Shown here: in pieces, positions 9,421 to 17,922 of the stretch
How the letters are laid out: every line of letters begins with the position of its first letter
How positions within the stretch are numbered: the first letter of the stretch is position 1
NCBI GenBank assembly: GCA_036652795.1
Contig: JAVVVD010000002.1
Location: 206,381 to 270,380, forward strand
DNA from: JAVVVD01 sp036652795
GTDB taxonomy: Bacteria > Bacillota > Clostridia > Christensenellales > CAG-138
Direction of reading: 5' to 3'
Length of the DNA stretch: 64,000 nt
Translations under genes and position numbers: made by a program
Notes under the pieces: generated by a model
Databases searched by the model: none
Told to the model about the DNA's origin: nothing
The model's input: the letters and a program-made list of their open reading frames with translations, nothing else

Positions 9421-11433
9421 TTATTTTTTAAGCAGTATACGTGCGTCCGCAACAACAGCGCCGTGCGCATAGGCAAACACCGGATTTAAATCCACCTCGT
9501 CTATCTCGTCGTAGATGAACATCAGCTCCGAAAGTCTGCAAATGATATCCGCAAGTGCGTCTATATCCTTTTTTTCGCTGCCGCGCGCACCGGCAAGCAG
9601 CTTGTATGCCTTGACGGAGCGTATCATATCCATCGCCTCATCCTTTGAGAGCGGCGCTATGCGCAGCGCTACGTCGCGGAACACCTCCGTGTATACGCCG
9701 CCCATGCCAAACGCCACAACCGGTCCAAACTGCGGGTCCCGTGTAAGCCCTATTATCAGCTCGTCGCCTTTTTTAAGCATCGGATATACCAGCACGCCGG
9801 AAAAAGATTTGCCCGCGCATACACGCTCAAGCTCGTCAAACGCCCTGCGCGCCGCCGCCGCATCGCCTATTCCAAGCTTAACGCCTCCCACGTCGGATTT
9901 ATGTATTATATCCTTTGAAACTATCTTCATACACACGGGATAGCCAAGCTTCTGCGCCGCCTCACAGGCCTCTTCTCCGCTTTTAACAAGCGTATGCGGT
10001 GGCACTGGTATGCCCTGTGCGCAAAGCAACCGCATCGCATCCGGCTCCAACACAACGCTTAACCCCAGCGGCTTTTGCGCTATATTTACGCCGCCACGCT
10101 CTCTTACCTTCAGTTTACACTTGCCTGCCAGCGCACGAGCTGCCCTTTCCCCTGACGTAAAGCATGGTACACCCGCCTCGTTTAGCAGCCGTATCGCCTG
10201 GTTTATATCCGAACCGACCTCAAAGTATGCCGTCACCGGCTTATTCGCTTCCTTTGCCGAGCGCGCTACAGCCTCCGCTACCGGAAGCGCAGCAAGATAT
10301 GGCGTGCCAACATATATGACCACCGCCGCATCGTAGGTATCCAGCGCCGCCGCAAGTGCCATGCCGTACTGCTCAGCCGTACCCTCAACCGTAACGTCAA
10401 ATGGGTTGGACAAGCCCGCAAATGCCGGCAGCGCACCCTTTAAATATGCTTTAAGCGCATCATCAGGTGCGGGTGTGGTCAGCTTAAGCCCATCACAGGC
10501 ATCTGCCGTAAGCACGCCCGGGCCGCCGCTATTCGTTATGAGCGCAACGCTGTTTCCATGCAGTTGTGTATTTATGGCCATTCCTTTGCATACGTCTATC
10601 AGCTCCTCAACCGATGCCGCGCGCACCGCGCCGCATTGTGCAAACGCCGTATCATATATAGCGTCCGCGCCCGCCAGTGCGCCCGTGTGTGAGAGCGCCG
10701 CGCGCTTGCCACCCTCGGTACGACCCGATTTAATTATAGCCGTAGGCTTTTTAGATGCGGCATAGCTGAGTGCCTCCATAAACTCGTGCCCATTTTTTAC
10801 ATTTTCTATGTACATGGCGATAACGTCCGTATCGTCATCCTCAGCAAGGTAGCGTAGCAGCTCATTTTGATTCAGGTCCGAGCCGTTGCCAAAGCTGAGA
10901 AACTTACCTATGCCCAACCCCTCCCTGGTGGAAGCGGCCATGAACGCACCGCCTATTGCGCCACTTTGCGATATTATCGAAACGCGTCCGCGCTGCGGCG
11001 CCGCCTCCAACGTAGCGGTAAGATTGCAAGCCGTATTGACAAGGCCGGCGCAGTTTGGTCCGATATATCGTATACCAAACTCACGTGCAACCTGATTCAC
11101 CTCTGTTTCAAGCTCATGATATCCCGCCTCGGAAAATCCGGATGAGATTATCACTGCGGCGCCGACCCCTGCGCGGCCCGCGTCGCGCAGCGCATTAGCC
11201 ACCGTAGCGGCAGGGCTTGCAATTACGACCATATCCACCTTTTGAGCGCAACCAGTTATAGCCGAAAAACCCTTAGCGCCCTCCACGGCCTGCGCCTTGG
11301 GATTTATGCAGTACACGTTGGCAAAGCCGCCCTCAAGTATGCGATTTGCCAGCACCGCGCCAAGCTTGCCCGGCGACGCGGAACCAACAACGGCAACGCC
11401 ATCTGGGTATAGCAGCTTGTCAAGCGCATTCAT
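9421..11433 (-). CDS. Acyl-CoA synthetase (ADP-forming), fused alpha-beta
   Basis: This enzyme of 670 residues converts an acyl-CoA, ADP and phosphate to the free acid, CoA and ATP. The N-terminal CoA-binding domain (about 1-130) is followed by a succinyl-CoA-ligase-like region with the probable phospho-His in SHTGALAG, and a C-terminal ATP-grasp domain (GYPVCMKIVSKDI, then HKSDVGGVKLG). It is the last gene of the hisC-iorA-iorB operon, and its ATG overlaps the iorB stop as ATGA. In this context the substrate is most likely an aryl-acetyl-CoA made by IorAB, giving substrate-level phosphorylation and an aryl-acetate. That substrate is inferred; acetyl-CoA or branched acyl-CoAs are possible alternatives. 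Confidence 0.92.
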   Translation of the reverse strand: MNALDKLLYPDGVAVVGSASPGKLGAVLANRILEGGFANVYCINPKAQAVEGAKGFSAITGCAQKVDMVVIASPAATVANALRDAGRAGVGAAVIISSGFSEAGYHELETEVNQVAREFGIRYIGPNCAGLVNTACNLTATLEAAPQRGRVSIISQSGAIGGAFMAASTREGLGIGKFLSFGNGSDLNQNELLRYLAEDDDTDVIAMYIENVKNGHEFMEALSYAASKKPTAIIKSGRTEGGKRAALSHTGALAGADAIYDTAFAQCGAVRAASVEELIDVCKGMAINTQLHGNSVALITNSGGPGVLTADACDGLKLTTPAPDDALKAYLKGALPAFAGLSNPFDVTVEGTAEQYGMALAAALDTYDAAVVIYVGTPYLAALPVAEAVARSAKEANKPVTAYFEVGSDINQAIRLLNEAGVPCFTSGERAARALAGKCKLKVRERGGVNIAQKPLGLSVVLEPDAMRLLCAQGIPVPPHTLVKSGEEACEAAQKLGYPVCMKIVSKDIIHKSDVGGVKLGIGDAAAARRAFDELERVCAGKSFSGVLVYPMLKKGDELIIGLTRDPQFGPVVAFGMGGVYTEVFRDVALRIAPLSKDEAMDMIRSVKAYKLLAGARGSEKKDIDALADIICRLSELMFIYDEIDEVDLNPVFAYAHGAVVADARILLKK

Positions 11434-12002
11434 ACGTTTTGCCCTCCTGCAAATGAAACGGTATTACGCTCCACGCCCTTTGCAAAGCGCGCGTGAACTG
11501 CGCTTTCCAGCTCCTGCGCGGAAAATAATGATTTGAGCGCCGTCTTTTTATGTGCGGCAGAAAGCAGGAAGATATTATCCGCCGCGCCCGCCGGCAGCAG
11601 CGATGTGTCGAGGTAGCAATAGTTTTTTGTGCGCTTTCTTGCCTCTTTCTCTACAAGCTCGGCGCTTGGGTAATCCGCTCGGCCTATCATCACATCCGTC
11701 GGCATGAATTTGGAACCATAAACGATCATGTCGCCATCCGGCTTAAGATAATCTATGGCCTTTAACGCTTCGCACTGCTCCATAGCGATTACCACATCCG
11801 CACCGCCAAGGCTTATATCCGGTCCACCATCCACATCCCCCAAGCGTAGCTGCGCCTTTACAAACCCGCCGCGCTGCGCCATACCCTTTGTGGGATAGTA
11901 ATTGCAGCTTATTCCCTTAGCCAACGCCGTTTGTGAAATTATTTCCGCTATTGTGAGTACACCCTGTCCGCCTACTCCAACGATAAATACATCAAGCTTC
12001 AT
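11430..12002 (-). CDS. iorB: Indolepyruvate:ferredoxin oxidoreductase, beta subunit
   Basis: The small subunit (190 residues) of the enzyme that oxidatively decarboxylates aryl-pyruvates to aryl-acetyl-CoA while reducing ferredoxin. It is a gamma-type 2-oxoacid:acceptor oxidoreductase domain starting VGVGGQGVLTIAEI, with the typical KGMAQRGG segment. Length is normal for IorB. It starts three bases after the iorA stop, with a GGAGGA ribosome binding site inside the end of iorA, and its stop overlaps the start of the acyl-CoA synthetase gene. The tight spacing indicates stoichiometric expression of the four genes. Confidence 0.94.
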   Translation of the reverse strand: MKLDVFIVGVGGQGVLTIAEIISQTALAKGISCNYYPTKGMAQRGGFVKAQLRLGDVDGGPDISLGGADVVIAMEQCEALKAIDYLKPDGDMIVYGSKFMPTDVMIGRADYPSAELVEKEARKRTKNYCYLDTSLLPAGAADNIFLLSAAHKKTALKSLFSAQELESAVHARFAKGVERNTVSFAGGQNV

Positions 12003-12005
12003 TGC

Positions 12006-13859
12006 TCAGTCCTCCCTAGTTATGGCGCTAAATTTGCATTGATCCCGGCAGATTCCGCAGCCGTTGCAGAGCTTTTTGTCTATGGTGACGTCCTTGCCAT
12101 CAAATACAAGCGCTGGACAGCCTGTTTTGAGTATGCATACCTTGCATCGTGTGCACTTGGCCGTATCAATTTTGATTTTGCCATAGCTTACCTTACGGCG
12201 GCCCGCCTGTATGGCGCACTCGCGCCGTGCCAATATTACCTTAACTCCGCGCTTTTTAAGCATATCCGTTATCAATGCGCTCATCGCCACGGTATCATAC
12301 GGATCAATCGTTGCAAAATGCTCTACGCCAAGCGCGGGCACTATCTTGGCTATATCCAAGCGGTTCTTCTCGCTGCTACACTGGAACTCGCTTGCAGTAC
12401 CCGGGTTAACCTGCATACCCGTCATACCAGTCCAACCATTATCCATTATTATCACGGTTATATCCACATTGTTCCATACGGCATTAGCCAAGCCTGGCAT
12501 TCCGCCATGAATAAATGTGGAATCGCCTATTGTCGCAATTACGGGAGCATCCACGCCTGCGTATTTGAAGCCCTGTGCCAGAGGTATACTAGCGCCCATT
12601 GAGATCTCTGTCCAAAGCGTGTTAAACGGTGGGCTCATACCAAGTATTGTGCAGCCTATATCGCCGGTTACCATCACTTCGTCCTTTTTATATCCAGCTG
12701 CCGCTACCGCCGCATTTATACTCATAAACACGCCGCGATGTGGGCAGCCGGCGCATACGCCTATCGGCCTTGCCGCGCAATACTGCTGCGCACCAGTGCG
12801 CTCTGTAAGCGCCGCCGGTATATCTACGCCTACCGCATTCAGCAGCGCCTTAGCCACAGTGCCTGCATCAAAGCTGCCTATGCGGGAAAGCTCGCCCGTT
12901 TCTTTACCGATTATGCGCACCTTTTTGCCAAGCTTATATGCTTCCTTATATACCACATCCTCGATATACGGCTCGTTTTCCTCGATCACGATCACTGTAT
13001 CACAGTTTGAAAGCAGCTCGCGGATTTCATCCGTAGGGCATGGAATTGTTGTATAAACGGCCAACGTGCTTATATCGTCCAGTTTTGTGTGCCTGCGCGC
13101 CAAGGAAACGCCTTCATTTATATACGATGCAGCCACACCAGCCGCGATAACGCCTATTGATGCGCCTGATTTTATACACAGCTTGTTTACGCCGTCCGCT
13201 TTAATCAGCTGCTTGGCCTTCTCCAGCCTTGCAATAAGGCTTGCGTGCTGATCCATACATATCTTTGCGCCCGCCTTTGTAAACCTAGTTATATCCTTTA
13301 TAAGTACAGGCTGGGTTGACTCCGGCGGTGTCATTCCCGCAACATCCAGCTGTGCATGAGATAATGCCACACTTGTTACAGAGCGCAGCATTACCGGCGA
13401 CTTTATACGCTCGGATAGTGAAAACGCGTACTGCGTCAGTGTATATGAGCTTTCAACTGAGTGCAGATCTATCACAGGTATGTCGCTCATCTTGGCAAAA
13501 CCACGCACATCCTGCTCCGGCATACCTGCTGATACGCCTGGATCATCACACACATACAGCACCAGCGCACCCTCGCAGCCGGAATACACAATGCTTATTA
13601 GCGAATCATACGCCACGTTAATCCCGCTCATCTTCATTGTGCACAGCGCCCGCTTACCCGCCCATGCCGCGCCTGCCGCAATCTCCAGTGCGACCTTTTC
13701 GTTGGTGCTCCACTGTACCTCAACACCAGGGATGCTTTTACCCCATATGCTGCCTATCGCCTCGCTGGACGGTGTGCCTGGATATCCGGTTATCACGCTC
13801 GCACCCGCGTTGATGGCAGCTAGAGCCACCGCCTCATTTCCGCTTATATTACGCTTCAT
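12006..13859 (-). CDS. iorA: Indolepyruvate:ferredoxin oxidoreductase, alpha subunit
   Basis: The large subunit (617 residues) carries thiamine diphosphate and iron-sulfur clusters. The N-terminal pyrimidine-binding domain has GYPGTPSSEA, the TPP-binding domain has GDSTFIHGG followed by the paired Asn of the motif, and the C-terminus holds two [4Fe-4S] motifs (CTRCKVC and CNGCGIC, each with a later Cys). ATG 13859 is chosen because GGGAGG precedes it and it overlaps the hisC stop as ATGA; the frame is open further upstream but only inside hisC. It should accept aryl-pyruvates from the upstream aminotransferase and pass electrons to ferredoxin, which the nearby Rnf complex could re-oxidise. 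Confidence 0.95.
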   Translation of the reverse strand: MKRNISGNEAVALAAINAGASVITGYPGTPSSEAIGSIWGKSIPGVEVQWSTNEKVALEIAAGAAWAGKRALCTMKMSGINVAYDSLISIVYSGCEGALVLYVCDDPGVSAGMPEQDVRGFAKMSDIPVIDLHSVESSYTLTQYAFSLSERIKSPVMLRSVTSVALSHAQLDVAGMTPPESTQPVLIKDITRFTKAGAKICMDQHASLIARLEKAKQLIKADGVNKLCIKSGASIGVIAAGVAASYINEGVSLARRHTKLDDISTLAVYTTIPCPTDEIRELLSNCDTVIVIEENEPYIEDVVYKEAYKLGKKVRIIGKETGELSRIGSFDAGTVAKALLNAVGVDIPAALTERTGAQQYCAARPIGVCAGCPHRGVFMSINAAVAAAGYKKDEVMVTGDIGCTILGMSPPFNTLWTEISMGASIPLAQGFKYAGVDAPVIATIGDSTFIHGGMPGLANAVWNNVDITVIIMDNGWTGMTGMQVNPGTASEFQCSSEKNRLDIAKIVPALGVEHFATIDPYDTVAMSALITDMLKKRGVKVILARRECAIQAGRRKVSYGKIKIDTAKCTRCKVCILKTGCPALVFDGKDVTIDKKLCNGCGICRDQCKFSAITRED

Positions 13860-14971
13860 ACATTCCTCCCATATTGCTTGCTCAACATTGAAAGCTCCGC
13901 AATCAGCTTGCGGTTTTCGTCCATAGTGCCAATGGTAATGCGGAACCATGTAGGATAACCCCACGGTGTGCCAGGGCGAACTATTATCCCGCGGGATAGC
14001 AGCTTTGGATACGCCTCCGACACCGGCATACCAACATCCACGAATATAAAGTTGGAGTGGGATTCGGCATACGGCATGGCCAGCTTATCAAACTCTGCAC
14101 ACAGATAGCTCCTGCCTTGTGCGTTTGTGGTGAGCACAGTATGCAAGAATTCCTTGTCGTGCAGCGCAGCCACAGCACCCGCCTGAGCTATGCGGTTTGC
14201 CGGGAACGCCGGCATAACGCGTGAGAATACATCCATAAGATGATCCGGCGCAATGCCATAGCCTATACGGTTGCCCGCCAACCCGTACACCTTAGAAAAT
14301 GTGCGTATTACCATAACATTATCGCCACGCTTGACATAATCAAGCCCATTGGGATAATCCTTATCGCTTACATATTCGAAGTATGCCTCATCAAACACCA
14401 CGATGCAATGATCCGGCACACGCTTCATAAACACGTCTACCTCGCTGCGGCGTACTATTGTTCCTGTGGGGTTATTCGGGTTGCACAGGAAAATCAGCTT
14501 TGTACGCTCCGTTACCGCCGCAAGCATGGCATCAAGATCCATAGTCATGTTTTTAAGCGGTACACGCACCAGCTTTCCACCTATTATCGTGGTAGCCAGC
14601 TCATACGTTTTGAAGGATGGGTCGCCAACTATTACCTCTTCACCCTCATTAACGAATGCTTCACATATCATGGCTATCACGTTATCGCCGCCGTTGCCCA
14701 CCAGTATGTTGTGTTTATCTATACCCAGCGCTTCGGAGAGCGCTTCACGCACAGCAGGGCTGCTCCCCTCGGGATACATATAGCTCTTTTCCAACTCGGC
14801 CTTCATTGCCTCCACTGCTTTAGGTGAGGTTTTCAGCGGGTTTTCATTTGACGCCATCTTTATTATGTCGCTCAGCCCATATTCCTTTTGAACCTCTTCA
14901 ACTGGCTTGCCAGGGATATAGGGCGACATTGCCATTATGCCGTCGCGCGCGAAGTCCTTGTTTGCTTTCAT
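13856..14971 (-). CDS. hisC: HisC-family aminotransferase, probably aromatic amino acid
   Basis: A class I/II PLP-dependent aminotransferase of 371 residues in the histidinol-phosphate aminotransferase family. The PLP Lys is in TFSKVYGLAGN, with NPNNPTGT and VVFDEAYFEY as further cofactor and substrate contacts. No other histidine biosynthesis gene is present. It is the first gene of an operon with IorAB and an ADP-forming acyl-CoA synthetase, so I infer that it transaminates tryptophan, phenylalanine or tyrosine to aryl-pyruvates. HisC-family enzymes are known to include aromatic transaminases. Its promoter is near-perfect. A true histidine role cannot be excluded from sequence alone. Confidence 0.85.
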   Translation of the reverse strand: MKANKDFARDGIMAMSPYIPGKPVEEVQKEYGLSDIIKMASNENPLKTSPKAVEAMKAELEKSYMYPEGSSPAVREALSEALGIDKHNILVGNGGDNVIAMICEAFVNEGEEVIVGDPSFKTYELATTIIGGKLVRVPLKNMTMDLDAMLAAVTERTKLIFLCNPNNPTGTIVRRSEVDVFMKRVPDHCIVVFDEAYFEYVSDKDYPNGLDYVKRGDNVMVIRTFSKVYGLAGNRIGYGIAPDHLMDVFSRVMPAFPANRIAQAGAVAALHDKEFLHTVLTTNAQGRSYLCAEFDKLAMPYAESHSNFIFVDVGMPVSEAYPKLLSRGIIVRPGTPWGYPTWFRITIGTMDENRKLIAELSMLSKQYGRNV

Positions 14972-15043
14972 CTTGCACCCTCCGATTTCAATTTGTTTAT
15001 TTTGACTTGTTTTTTTCGACCTGTAGACTTAATCAATACTAAA

Positions 15044-15072
15044 ATTATATTACTGCTTCAACATACTGTCAA
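15044..15072 (-). promoter_or_regulatory. Sigma-A promoter of the hisC-iorAB-acyl-CoA synthetase operon
   Basis: Minus strand TTGACA (15072-15067) and TATAAT (15049-15044) are separated by exactly 17 bases. Both boxes match the consensus perfectly, so a repressor may be needed to control the operon. Confidence 0.8.
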
Positions 15073-15086
15073 TTTGATTTCAACAT
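15057..15086. promoter_or_regulatory. Direct repeats flanking the hisC -35 box, possible operator
   Basis: TTCAACAT occurs at 15057-15064 and 15079-15086, 22 bases apart (about two helical turns), on either side of the hisC -35 box. The divergent YheO-family regulator is the natural candidate to bind here; this is inference. Confidence 0.35.
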
Positions 15087-15111
15087 TTTATCAGCTTTTT
15101 CCACAAATCAT

Positions 15112-15140
15112 TTGACTGCATTTCTATAGCGTAGTAAAAT
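15112..15140 (+). promoter_or_regulatory. Sigma-A promoter of the YheO-family regulator
   Basis: TTGACT (15112-15117) and TAAAAT (15135-15140) are separated by 17 bases, 22 bases before the TTG start. Confidence 0.65.
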
Positions 15141-15162
15141 CAACAAAAAAGGAGGTCGCCCC

Positions 15163-15786
15163 TTGGACAACGACATTCTGGATGCACTCTGCCGCACAGC
15201 AGAGGCGCTTGCGACAACATTCGGCAGAAACTGCGAGACAGTGGTTCACGATTTCAGCAGCGCTGATTGCAGAATAGCTGCCATATACAATGGGCACGTA
15301 TCGGGGCGCACGGTAGATTCCGCCGCTACGATATATGGCGGCTTTATTTCCTCATATGATTGCAAGGAGCTGGTGCCCACAAACGACTACGTTAACACCA
15401 TGGTTGTCATGCACGATGGTCGAAGGATAAAATCCACCTCGATCAACTATATCGGCAAGGATTATCACTACGTGCTTGGCGTTAACTTTGATACAACTAC
15501 GATGTTTGCCGCCGCCAATGTGCTGCGCGATATAATGAAAACAGATAAGGATTTTGATGCGGCACCGCTTACCGATCAAAAGCTGAACGATGCACTGGAC
15601 TATTGTCTCTCCATGCTTGGTAAATCTCCTGATAAGCTTACCAAGGCGGAGCGTATTCAGATAGTGTCGATGCTAAACAATAACGATATTTTTTCCATAC
15701 AAAAAGCCGTACCATATGTTTCGGAACGGCTTGGCGTTTCGCGCTATACAATATATAACTATCTTAACGAGATCAGGCATGATTAA
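15163..15786 (+). CDS. YheO/DauR-family PAS-HTH transcriptional regulator
   Basis: A regulator of 207 residues with an N-terminal YheO-type PAS domain (ETVVHDFS, NGHVSGR, then a KSTSINY strand) and a C-terminal helix-turn-helix whose recognition helix lies in ERLGVSRYTIYNYLNE. TTG 15163 is the start because GGAGG lies seven bases upstream and no ATG is suitable. Family members sense small molecules; DauR of Pseudomonas represses D-arginine catabolism. Divergent placement next to the hisC-iorAB operon suggests that it controls that operon, perhaps through the direct repeats in the shared promoter region. The ligand is unknown. Confidence 0.85.
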   Translation: MDNDILDALCRTAEALATTFGRNCETVVHDFSSADCRIAAIYNGHVSGRTVDSAATIYGGFISSYDCKELVPTNDYVNTMVVMHDGRRIKSTSINYIGKDYHYVLGVNFDTTTMFAAANVLRDIMKTDKDFDAAPLTDQKLNDALDYCLSMLGKSPDKLTKAERIQIVSMLNNNDIFSIQKAVPYVSERLGVSRYTIYNYLNEIRHD

Positions 15787-15836
15787 TAATACCAGTATAA
15801 AAGCATATTGAATGCTCACGGCGCCTTATATATCGC

Positions 15837-16304
15837 TCACTGCGCAATCGTATCCGCCACCCTATATTCAGCCCCTGTATACATCTTTAACTTATCCCAC
15901 AGCTGATACACCGATATCGAGAACTTATACGTCTTGTCCATACATTCAAAGTAGACTATCGCGTCATCAGCGTTATTCCCCTTATGCACCATACGCAGCG
16001 TATCATCGCCAATCAAAATTTCCATGCTCTCACCATCAACATCCCCCCTGGCAAGGGTTAATTTGGGTGCACTTGAAAGGAAGTAGTATAGCTTGCGGCA
16101 GCCATCTTCGTTTATCTGATAGTATTTTCCGTCTTCATTGATATGCACTCCGTTAGTGGCTTGAGCAGCACTCATGCTGATTCCCAAATTCATGCAATAA
16201 TCCGATGCCTTTTTCATTGACGCAAGGCTAAACACCATTATGCCTATCGTAACAAATATAGCAGCGAATACCACTGCCATTATCAGCTTACTCCACCATT
16301 TCAT
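15837..16304 (-). CDS. Small membrane-anchored protein of unknown function
   Basis: A protein of 155 residues with one N-terminal membrane helix (about 7-28, rich in Ile, Val and Ala) and an external or cytosolic domain of about 120 residues that I do not recognise. The likely start is ATG 16304, with GAGG six bases upstream; an in-frame GTG at 16316 lies on the ribosome binding site itself. The first codons, ribosome binding site and upstream sequence belong to a 75-base unit that is repeated in tandem directly upstream. The gene is convergent with the YheO-family regulator. No function is proposed. Confidence 0.6.
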   Translation of the reverse strand: MKWWSKLIMAVVFAAIFVTIGIMVFSLASMKKASDYCMNLGISMSAAQATNGVHINEDGKYYQINEDGCRKLYYFLSSAPKLTLARGDVDGESMEILIGDDTLRMVHKGNNADDAIVYFECMDKTYKFSISVYQLWDKLKMYTGAEYRVADTIAQ

Positions 16305-16444
16305 ACGTAACCTCACCCCCTCAGTTGAAGTCCATTATCTTCTTAACAAGCCAAATTGTCAATCTCCCTACCATTTCATACGTAACCTCGCCCCTTCAAT
16401 TAAAGTCCATTATCTTCTTAACAAGCCAAACTGTCAATCTCCCT
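16295..16444. repeat. 75-base tandem duplication over a gene start
   Basis: Two adjacent 75-base units (16295-16369 and 16370-16444) differ at only five positions, all transitions. Unit 1 holds the start codon and ribosome binding site of the small membrane protein gene. Unit 2, upstream, keeps the same ribosome binding site and ATG AAA TGG but then reads TAG, so it encodes only a three-residue stub. Confidence 0.92.
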
Positions 16445-16574
16445 GACGCCGCGGCCAACAGTATGGTACGCCCTGTTTTTTTACACCAAATAACATCCAT
16501 TTAACCATATTTGTGTTATTATGTAAGAGGATACTAATAAGTATATCTATTTACATCCCGGAGAAGGACACAAC

Positions 16575-17861
16575 ATGTTTACCCAACAAACATACACCCC
16601 CATTCTCACAACTGCCGACGCCATAGGCATAGTTAAGCGCACTCTCAGGATGATTGATAAGAGGCTGATAGACCACGGTGAACGAGTGGCTTACCTTGTA
16701 TACAATATGCTTACACTGGAAGACCTATCGCAATCCGAAATCGGAGACATCTGCATAGCAGCCGCTTTCCACGATATCGGGGCATATAAAACCGAGGAAA
16801 TAGACCGCATGACTCAATTCGAAATGGGTGATGTCATAAATCACTCGATATACGGCTATCTGTTTTTAAAACATCTTTCTCCGCTTGGTAAGTTCTCTGA
16901 GGCAGTCCTATACCATCACTCACGATATGACAAGCTTGAGCATATGTCCATTAAGCACAAATCAGCCGCGCTACTGATACATCTTTGCGATAAGCTTGAC
17001 CTGCTGGCGTCAGCGTTCCCCAACAGCGATAAATTTCCCGAGCAATATATCCGTGAGCAAAGCGGCAAAATATTTCATCCGCAGCAAGTGGATAACTTTC
17101 TGGCTCTCAATCATAAGCTGCATCTGCTTGACAAGCTCCGCGACGGCAGCTTTGCAGGTCATATGCTGGATTACTTCGCTTCGCTTAATTTTTCAATCTC
17201 TCAGATAGGCAAATATCTGTTTATGATGGTATGCTCCATTGATTTTCGCAGTGAGTACACCGTTGCGCATACAATAACCACCCAAAGCATCAGCGTTGAG
17301 CTTTCCCGACGTTTGGGCTATCGTGGTGAAACCCTTGCAAAGATATTCTACGGCGCCATGCTGCACGATATAGGCAAGATTTCCACTCCGCTTGAAATAC
17401 TTGAGAAGCGCGGCGAACTAACAGCGCAGGAATATGCAATAATGCAGGAGCATGTTGTAAATACACGAAACATACTATCGTCTATAGTTGACCATGATGT
17501 ATGCGAGCTTGCCTCACGGCACCATGAGCGCATAGACGGAAGCGGCTATCCTCTGGGGCTCACCGCGGCAATGATGAGCGAGCCTGAGGAGATAATCGCT
17601 GTTGCCGACGTAATAAGTGCGCTGTGTGGCAAGCGCAGCTACAAGGAAAGCGTTTCGGATGAAGCCGTTATAGCCATACTTACCGATGAGATGGAATGTG
17701 GCAGATTCCCCCGCCGCATATGTGAGCTTGCGATAGCCGAGTATGCAGATATAATGGCCGCAGTCTCCTCATCGTGCAAGCCAATACTTGATATGTACAA
17801 AAATCTTGTTGGAGAATCAGATAGGCTCTGCGCTATGTTCAACAGATGGGACGCAATATAA
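16575..17861 (+). CDS. Tandem HD / HD-GYP domain protein, probable c-di-GMP phosphodiesterase
   Basis: A protein of 428 residues with two HD domains. The first (about 30-150) has HGERVAYLVYN, HDIGAYK and a later HH pair. The second (about 235-400) is an HD-GYP domain with HDIGKI and HHERIDGSGYP, the signature of enzymes that hydrolyse cyclic di-GMP. There is no receiver or membrane domain. GGAGAAGGA precedes ATG 16575. It could oppose the GGDEF protein at the left edge, although the two genes are 12 kb apart. The single gene ends at a strong terminator shared with convergent rnfB. Confidence 0.85.
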   Translation: MFTQQTYTPILTTADAIGIVKRTLRMIDKRLIDHGERVAYLVYNMLTLEDLSQSEIGDICIAAAFHDIGAYKTEEIDRMTQFEMGDVINHSIYGYLFLKHLSPLGKFSEAVLYHHSRYDKLEHMSIKHKSAALLIHLCDKLDLLASAFPNSDKFPEQYIREQSGKIFHPQQVDNFLALNHKLHLLDKLRDGSFAGHMLDYFASLNFSISQIGKYLFMMVCSIDFRSEYTVAHTITTQSISVELSRRLGYRGETLAKIFYGAMLHDIGKISTPLEILEKRGELTAQEYAIMQEHVVNTRNILSSIVDHDVCELASRHHERIDGSGYPLGLTAAMMSEPEEIIAVADVISALCGKRSYKESVSDEAVIAILTDEMECGRFPRRICELAIAEYADIMAAVSSSCKPILDMYKNLVGESDRLCAMFNRWDAI

Positions 17862-17862
17862 T

Positions 17863-17903
17863 AGTAGTCCGCCTCACAGTAAAAATGAGGCGGACTACTT
17901 TTG
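17863..17903 (+). terminator. Intrinsic terminator after the HD-GYP gene
   Basis: A 14-base perfect stem (17863-17876 with 17886-17899) and a nine-base loop are followed by TTTT. The stem may also end rnfB transcription from the other strand. Confidence 0.85.
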
Positions 17904-17922
17904 ATTTGTTTAAGTGTGTTTA

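Noticed and set aside
13856..14971. hisC as evidence of a histidine biosynthesis operon
   Set aside because: No other his gene is present, and the gene is locked by ATGA overlap to iorA. An aromatic aminotransferase role fits better.
16321..16374. 17-codon frame upstream of the small membrane protein gene as a leader peptide
   Set aside because: It has no ribosome binding site and arises from the tandem duplication.
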